From: Acanthaster planci | Taxonomy: Eukaryota; Echinodermata; Asteroidea; Valvatida; Acanthasteridae | Direction: 5' to 3' | Assembly (NCBI RefSeq): GCF_001949145.1 | Contig: NW_019091495.1 | Coordinates: 92,043-156,042 of the forward strand | Length of the DNA: 64,000 nucleotides | Shown here: piece after piece, positions 57,652 to 64,000 of the stretch | Position numbering within the stretch: the stretch's first letter is position 1 | How the letters are laid out: each line of letters starts with the position of its first letter | The notes under the pieces: generated by a model | The model's input: the letters and a program-made list of their open reading frames with translations, nothing else | Databases searched by the model: none | What the model was told of the DNA's origin: nothing | Position numbers and translations under genes: made by a program

Positions 57652-59407
57652 ATTCAGCTACGCACTGAACCGGTTTCGGGAACAAAGGAAATTACGCAAC
57701 ACTGCACATATAAAAGCTTTCTATTCCACAGCATCTGGGTCTACAGTGAGAGGTTTTGTCACCCTGTCTAATTTTCATCTGTTGCAAAAAAAAAACAAAC
57801 AAAATCATCAAACAAGTAACATGGTTTGTGACACAAGTCACAGTCTCCTTGCGTCACAGTCTCCTCCGGTCTTCTGTGGAGTTACTGCATGTGATTTATT
57901 TATGATGATTTCAATTTTTTGTGTATCCTTGATTTTTTGGGGGGGGGGTTGACTTTTTGGGAAGGGGTGAAATGTCCATGGATTGCTTTTTCTCTGTGCC
58001 AAAAAGAAACCTAATGACTTACAAGAGGGTAAATTTTATTCGAAACAGCAAATATATTTCCATCGAAACATGGAGCAGTATTAAAAAAGAAAACTTAAAT
58101 GACAAAAATGATTTGTACAGTCTGGTCTGTAACCGTACATTTGTCCTGTTAGCTCTCTTACTATGATAGTGGATTGCTAAAAATGGGTAGCAAGTATTCA
58201 GTGAGATAGTGTTTAGCCATTAAGATGATAGACTTTTGTCAAGCGGTTTTTCTAAGTAATCATTGAAATCTCTAAAATCAGGAATTTAATAAGATACACC
58301 GTTGAAGGCCTTTTGCTATCCAAATGTTCCTTTCAAATATCTGAAATACTGTGGTGTTTTCTAAGAAAAAAAAAAGATTTGAAGAGCTTTGTTTTCCGGG
58401 GGCTGGCATGTTTAATACTCAGGATCATTCTGTTGGATGTATTTTTTTAAAGAGGAGAATTTAGCGGTGATAGTGACAGATGATAGCTGACAGATTTGAA
58501 AAGGTTCATCCATTTTGTCTTCCATCCTGTGTCTTATGCTAGTGTCATTGGCCACCCTTACTTGGACCTTACTTGGACTTGGAGTGAATTACCTCTGAAT
58601 ATCCAATTCACTTTGGGTAAAAAGAAAAGTTACATGCACTTGGCATCAACTTCTTCTTGTGAGAGAAAAAATCTGAAACAAGATACAAATCACACTTGCT
58701 AAACTGGCTTCCTACGTTGTTATAGTAAACACAGACTTCTGCATGTTATTTGCAGCTCCTTTACATTTTTAAGTTAACTCGATTGTGTTCTTCACCTATA
58801 ATTTTGTACCCAAATTAAACAGGTCCATTAATGTCCTTGCTGTAAAACAGAATTACCCACTCGTGTATGTATTTCCTAAAGAAACCCAGTAGAAATGAAA
58901 ACTAATTGAACAAATGTGATAAGTGTAAATATTAAGAAGAATTTTGTGTGCACTTAATATGTATTGTAAACAAAACAATTTGTAAATAGATGTCATGTTA
59001 AGCTTTAAACAGTTAACTTGTAGGTGGTTGTTAATGCATATTATGCATATTAGGCCAACAAAAAATGTCTGCGGTTTCTGGTCAGGAACTGGCTCCAAAA
59101 GTGGTGTGGTGATGCAACTTTTTTTTCTTACCCTGCACCTGTTAAATGTTTGAAAGCATTTTCAGCTTGTACATGTACACAGGACACAAGACCACCATGT
59201 TTGTCTGGTTCCCAGATGCAAATGTGTAATACAGAAAAGACGTCATCTGAAAAAGAGTGCCCGACTAAATGTACAGGGGCCTAGAGGGACTCCTTTACTG
59301 TACATATTACTCAATTGCAACACATCAAAAACGCATAAAAATTATGCAGTAGCGGAATTCCAGTCAATTAAGCAAGTCCTGCAGCTTTTAGACATTGTTT
59401 TATTCCA

Positions 59408-59413
59408 AATAAA
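59408..59413 (+). terminator. Candidate Mondo polyadenylation signal
   Basis: First AATAAA found after the Mondo stop codon, about 3.7 kb away. Earlier ATTAAA variants are alternatives. Confidence 0.3.
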
Positions 59414-59628
59414 CTTTCATTTTGCCAACACGCTGGTCTGTGGCAACGCACACCGACCAGAAACTGGAGAGACTGTTTTGGGGGGCCATATCTGTTTCTT
59501 GACATCTTTGGAAATGACCTTTTTATTTACTCTGAACCCAATAAAATGTCGGGCTTGTTTACATTCACTTGAGGAATGCAAATATTTCACAGTGTTGCAG
59601 ATTGGTCACAAATGATTTTTCTGTTTAG

Positions 59629-60812
59629 ATGATAATAATAACAACAATGAACATTTACAGAGCACCAGTATCCGCTGTGAACGGCACTCACAGCGCTAAT
59701 AAGCAAAGACATCCAATAATTGTTGAGGAATATTAACCAAACACCTGTCTACGCAAAGATGATTTTAATCTATCCTTGAATGTGTCAAGTGATTTCGATA
59801 GTGTCACAGATTCCAGTGAAGAGTTCCAAAATTTAGGTGCTGCAGTCTGAAAGCTTCTCTCCCCTCAAATGTAATGAGCCATAGTTTCCTTGAGTAGATG
59901 TACACAAAATGCAGCGAATCAGTGATATTGTGCCACAGTTTGCAACAGTCTTTTTCTCAAGTGAATGGAACACACCCCAAATTTTCAAATAAATTTAGAA
60001 AGAAAATCAAGTGTACTCTTTTGTCAAGATACCATCTGTAGCAGATTGAAGCCATTCAGTGATAATATTGTCAAGATGATTCTGAATTTTAATCGGTTCT
60101 TTGACATCAGGGTAGTCTAGGGTCCAAGACGCCCTTCGCAGTGCTGCGATCCGATGTGTGTGGTGTAAAATGCAATTTATTGTGACTGCGGCTGGAGATG
60201 GTTTGTGTTCATGAACAAGCAGGTATTCGAACCAAGACTAACATCGGGGTACCATTATTATTTTCAGGTTCTGTGTGAATTTGATTGTTTCAATACAAAG
60301 TTGAGAAAAGGGCAGCCTTTGCATTTGTTCCTGACCTGTATCCAGCATTCTCTCATCTCCAATTGTAATCCCTCTTTCCGTTTAAGTTATCCTTGCCTTC
60401 TAATGTTGAGAAATTTGCAATATTTATGATTAATTTAAATTTCACGAGAAGGATTCTTGTCTAAATGAGAATTTCACCTTAAACATCAGCCACTTAATTG
60501 TCCTAGTTGTCTGTATTAACATCTCTTTGAAATGCATTCATTATGAAAGTGTCCAGAGTATTATTGTTATATATTTCTGGTAATGTCACCAAGGATTCCT
60601 CAAAAGCACCCAAGGCACTGTAGCTCGCAAGCCTGAAGAAACCTGTAGAGAGGAGACAATGAGAAGCAGTTACAGTTTAGAGGTGGGAGGGAAAACCCCA
60701 GAGGAATATTCTGGGTAAAACCCACGGAATCGGGTAGGGACTGAAAACCCAATCCACGTGTGGACTGAGCCAGAAATCGAACCTGGACCCCAGAGGTGAA
60801 TTGGGAGGACAG
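59629..60812. mobile_element. Decayed interspersed repeat (GCGCT-type, ~1.2 kb)
   Basis: It starts with an ATAATAATAACAACAATG run and ACATTTACAGAGCACC...CACAGCGCT, continues with ATTCCAGTGAAGAGTTCCAAAATTT, and closes with GTAGAGAGGAGACAATGAGA...AATCGAACCTGGACC. The order of these blocks resembles a dispersed non-coding repeat I recall from several marine invertebrate genomes. The assignment rests on memory and is not verified. A diverged stretch of unknown origin interrupts it at about 60190-60590. Confidence 0.45.
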
Positions 60813-63060
60813 AATGACTATAACCTGACTGCGTATTGTGTGTGCACTGATCAAGCACAACTTTGCATCACTAATGAAGAAATTCATGTAAGACAATTCT
60901 TTCTGGATCAAAGCATCAGGTTCTCCAAATGTTTAGGGGAGTGGGAGTCAGTTAAGATTTCTTTCAAATTTAATTTTCCCTGAATTTGTCATTGTCTAAG
61001 GTTTTTACAAATACATAAGTAATTTATTGTGATGTGAGCAGGGGTGAAAGGTTAAAGGTTAATCTTTTGTGAAGCTATGCGCATACTATCATTTCAATGA
61101 ATTATAGCTCACACATACTCATGGCACTTCAGATTTTTCAAATACCTGTTTAGCAGTGTATAGGGTGAAATTATGGGAGTTGTTTCGTTTGTGTGGCCAA
61201 TGACGTATCTTGCTCAAGCAACCCCTCATCAGTTGAACAGAGCCAAGTTGGCCGGAAGTGTTCATTTTCCTGGTAGCAACGAAACTATAACGTGGGCATT
61301 TCACAGTCGTTTGTGAACCAAGGAAGTGCATTTCCGACCAAAGAGCCTCCGTTGCTTGGAAAATTGCACCCTCTCTTGGTCCAGTTGGGAGCTCACAAGT
61401 TTGGTCATGTAGATTGCATTCTTAAACAAAAATGTAATACATGTACAAGAAATCCATACATAACTGTTCACTGCATATCCAACTGGAGATACGCACATCG
61501 TAACTTCTTTTTTTACTCAATATTGAAAAGCTAGGATTTAACTTACTAAGTGAGAATGTACATAGTTGTTGATATGTTTGAGTATACATTTAAACAATGT
61601 AAACCAATAATGAAGACGTAGAGCCTTGCATTGAACATTATGAATGTGTGCTAGACAGGGTTTTTTTTTTTTTTTTGGTTTTGTTTTGTTTGGTTTGGCT
61701 TTATTTTGGAAACTGTTCTTGGAATGACTTATATTCCCAAGATCAGCGACCTCAACCAGCCTGTGTTTGAAGATACTGTCGCGAATTCATGAAATAACTG
61801 GCAAGGTTATTTTTTTTTTTTTTGAAGCCATGCCATTGCTTGCTCAGTTGGCCACCATTTTCAAACCAGGCTATTATCAATTTGGCAGTTTATTCCATGC
61901 ACGCTTTAAGGCTGGACTTGGGGGGGGCAAATGAACCGATCTGTGTTGAGGTTTTAGTTGTCAGAAAAATTCTGTTTTTTAATGACTAATTTGGAATTTT
62001 TCATCTAAGGAATGAACATTGTTTGAAAATGTTTAGCAATTGAGGCAAACATTGCTCAAATGTTACAGATGAAATTACAAGTCTCCAAATGCCTTTCCTA
62101 AAACTTCAGTCATTTGCAAAAGCAAGATAGATTTTTAGAAATTCCCTCCCAGTCAAGCCTGTCTCATAGCCAAGAAGCCTGGGTCACAAGTTGCTACTGC
62201 CTCAGTCAAATTCCTATTAATTTCTCATATTTATTTTAACAAACTAGCAAGTACTGTGCCCTGTCACTGTAAACTGTAATATCACTCCCAATATACATGT
62301 ATATACCTTATGTTAGACTATACACTAAGTGCATGTATTAGTCATTGTTCGCATTAATGCATTTTTCTTTTGCTATAACTTGATTTTATATCACAATCTG
62401 TGGACAGAAGTGGCTGACAATTGATCTGTTGGAAATAAAAATGATGAAAAGGTGGACACACATCAGCTCTGGATTTTTTGTTGTAAAGTTTTATCCTTAT
62501 GACCACAGTAACTCACGTTTCCAGGTGTGCATCTTTTCCCTCTGATAAGTCTACTTGTTGGAATTTGTTCTCTTTTTTGTCCTCTCGTTTCCTAATTCCC
62601 AGCAAAATGCCTTTATTTCTCTCAAGGCGTGAGAAATAAACATAATCTCATTGATTTTGTATCTTATCAAAAAGAAAAGCTCGTATCCTTCACGAATCAA
62701 CCAAACAAGTAAGAATTTGCAGTCGGCAGTTTTTAGAAAAGTCACACATGCAGAAAGAAAACAAGTTTATTATTTTAACCTCCCCCCTTTTATATTCCCC
62801 AAAAGCCACTACACGGCTCCAACTCTTTGTCTTGGGCTTTGGAGAAGTGAGGGCTCCAGTGATCAGACAAAAAGTACAATGAATTACAATTTGAGATTTC
62901 TGGTATTGGGAGTTTCCTTTAGATAAGTGATATTAAACAGTCGTTTTAAAAAAGTTTCACATGGAACAGTCGTCAATGAATTTCAACCGCATACTGTCAG
63001 TACTGACAGTATAGTATAGTAGAGATCAGTGTGAACATGTACATGTTAATTGCTTGACAA
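60813..63060. other. Intergenic sequence right of Mondo
   Basis: No exon, RNA gene or delimited transposon was recognised. There are T-rich runs near 61655-61700 and 61810-61822 and an AATAAA near 62436, none interpretable alone. Confidence 0.4.
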
Positions 63061-63345
63061 CATGGACGCTTCTTGTTTGCCGACAAATCGTCGCTCAGCC
63101 TCAGGTAAGGCCCATCGAATGTTAGGTAGTCTGTTTGGTCCGGGAAATAGTAATATTATTTTTATCCTGTGTTATGCGCTATTCTTGATTTTCCAAAATC
63201 AATTCTATTGTAGCCTGAAATCTTAGCCCGAAATATCTGTGGTCTACATTCACGTCGCCTGCGCGTGTTCGGCTGCATTGTTCAGCTTCAGTGCAATCTT
63301 GACTCTTGCCTAACGCGATACGTTTGGCCTTTTCCCCCGAGGCAA

Positions 63346-63373
63346 CCCCCAGAACTGTTGGACGTTCTGGGGG
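63346..63373. other. 10-bp perfect hairpin
   Basis: CCCCCAGAAC (63346-63355) and GTTCTGGGGG (63364-63373) form a perfect stem with an 8-nt loop. Role unknown. Confidence 0.5.
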
Positions 63374-63682
63374 TACCTCAAGGCCTCTTGTCTTCCTGAG
63401 GTGATTACCCTACAAATGAATTTCATTCAAAGGTAAACCAGCTAGAGTACATCCTCACAATGGGCTGAATAATCACATCACTCAAGTCGTGTGCCTCCAA
63501 CATGTCCAAAGCTAGGTTACAATTACATGTGATGTCCTTCCAAAAAGTAGCCAACAGTTGTGGTAGTACTGTTGGAGTGGAATGAAATTCAGAGGGATGG
63601 TTGCAGTTGGTTCAAGTTGCAACCAGTGCAGACCTAAATCACTAATTTCAAACAAGTTGATTGTCCTTGATCGTATAGTCTA

Positions 63683-63775
63683 GTTGCCAGGTCACTAATT
63701 TTGCCACCTATTGTCAAGTCGCATTGGTTTTCACAGGAGGCCTAAGACAAGTGGCGAAATAAGGGACCTGGCAAC
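63683..63775. repeat. Inverted repeat with 25-bp arms
   Basis: GTTGCCAGGTC...TTTGCCAC (63683-63707) is answered by GTGGCGAAAT...GACCTGGCAAC (63751-63775), with a few mismatches. It could be a small foldback element, but no target duplication was found. Confidence 0.5.
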
Positions 63776-64000
63776 TGTATCTTCATGGACATGAATCTTG
63801 TTAATTGTTAGTTTCTTTCTATTTTCAGATAACCGATTTCAACATGAGCCCTGAGGAGCAGCAGTTGGAAAAAATAAAATCCAAAAGTTTTCCTTAAGTT
63901 TCCTCTTCCACGTGTCAGGACGCTTTTGTTTGTGTGCGCTTCCTTTCAAACCTTCTTCCAAAATAATCACCACTTATTGCTTTGAAACATTTGAATGAAA

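Larger units (their letters stand above)
55675..59413 (+). other. Probable Mondo 3' UTR
   Basis: There is no coding exon after the Mondo stop codon at 55672-55674. Weak ATTAAA signals occur at 58080-58085 and 58814-58819, and AATAAA at 59408-59413 and 59540-59545. The 3' UTR may be 2.4-3.8 kb. It would include a diverged piggyBac MITE copy (57350-57651). A frame of 143 codons at 57521-57952 starts inside that MITE and is not credible as a gene. Confidence 0.4.
63061..63895 (+). other. Possible first exons of another gene at the right edge
   Basis: ACATGGACGCTTCTTG at 63059-63074 opens a short frame ending at a good donor (CTCAG|GTAAGG, about 63104). A good acceptor (CTATTTTCAG) precedes 63830. 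Joined in frame, the second piece stops after eight codons. It could instead be a leader exon, with ATG at 63844 opening MSPEEQQLEKIKSKSFP. No family was recognised, and this may be a non-coding or partial transcript. Confidence 0.2.

Noticed and set aside
57521-57952. 143-codon open frame downstream of Mondo
   Set aside because: It begins inside a diverged MITE copy and has no recognisable domain. Its length is within chance for this AT-rich region.

Overview
This is intron-rich nuclear DNA from an animal. It holds three recognisable housekeeping or metabolic genes (ARMC5, EMG1 and one Mondo-type MLXIP/MLXIPL gene), one unrecognised multi-exon gene, and a dense load of short non-autonomous transposons. 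All introns follow GT-AG rules. A single Mondo gene whose protein matches vertebrate MondoA and ChREBP about equally, plus AT-rich introns full of TACATGTA-type words and many MITEs, suggests a marine invertebrate, probably a non-vertebrate deuterostome such as an echinoderm or hemichordate. The species guess is inference from composition and gene content only.

Layout. 1-1900: non-coding upstream sequence with a consensus CRE. 1925-10260 (+): ARMC5, six exons, 1360 codons, ARM repeats at the N-terminus and a BTB domain at the C-terminus. 11885-15404 (-): an unrecognised three-exon gene of 428 codons, tail-to-tail with ARMC5 and head-to-head with EMG1. 17075-19509 (+): EMG1/NEP1, five exons, 234 codons. 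22656-55674 (+): Mondo (MLXIP-like), 17 exons, 1143 codons. It has the N-terminal glucose-response region, a very glutamine-rich central exon, a bHLH-zipper and the C-terminal dimerisation domain. Its second intron alone is 13.5 kb. 55675-64000: the Mondo 3' UTR and intergenic sequence with repeats, and possibly the first exons of another gene at the right edge.

The main findings are: (1) Mondo intron 15 has the full signature of a minor-class (U12) intron, with donor GTATCCTTT and branch site TTCCTTGAC 17 nt from the acceptor AG; (2) a family of TTAA-flanked elements has telomere-like CCCTAACC/GGTTAGGG ends, seen as three ~400-bp copies and three 60-70-bp miniature copies, mostly in Mondo introns; (3) at least six other MITE or foldback families can be delimited to the base, several with clear target-site duplications (hAT-like 8 bp, two with 10 bp, TA, TTAA); (4) the unrecognised gene between ARMC5 and EMG1.

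Functionally, ARMC5 proteins are CUL3 adaptors known to act on RNA polymerase II and SREBP, Mondo proteins are sugar-sensing transcription factors, and EMG1 is an 18S rRNA methyltransferase. Their proximity may be chance; nothing in the sequence shows that they are co-regulated beyond similar start-codon contexts and CRE sites upstream of ARMC5 and Mondo.
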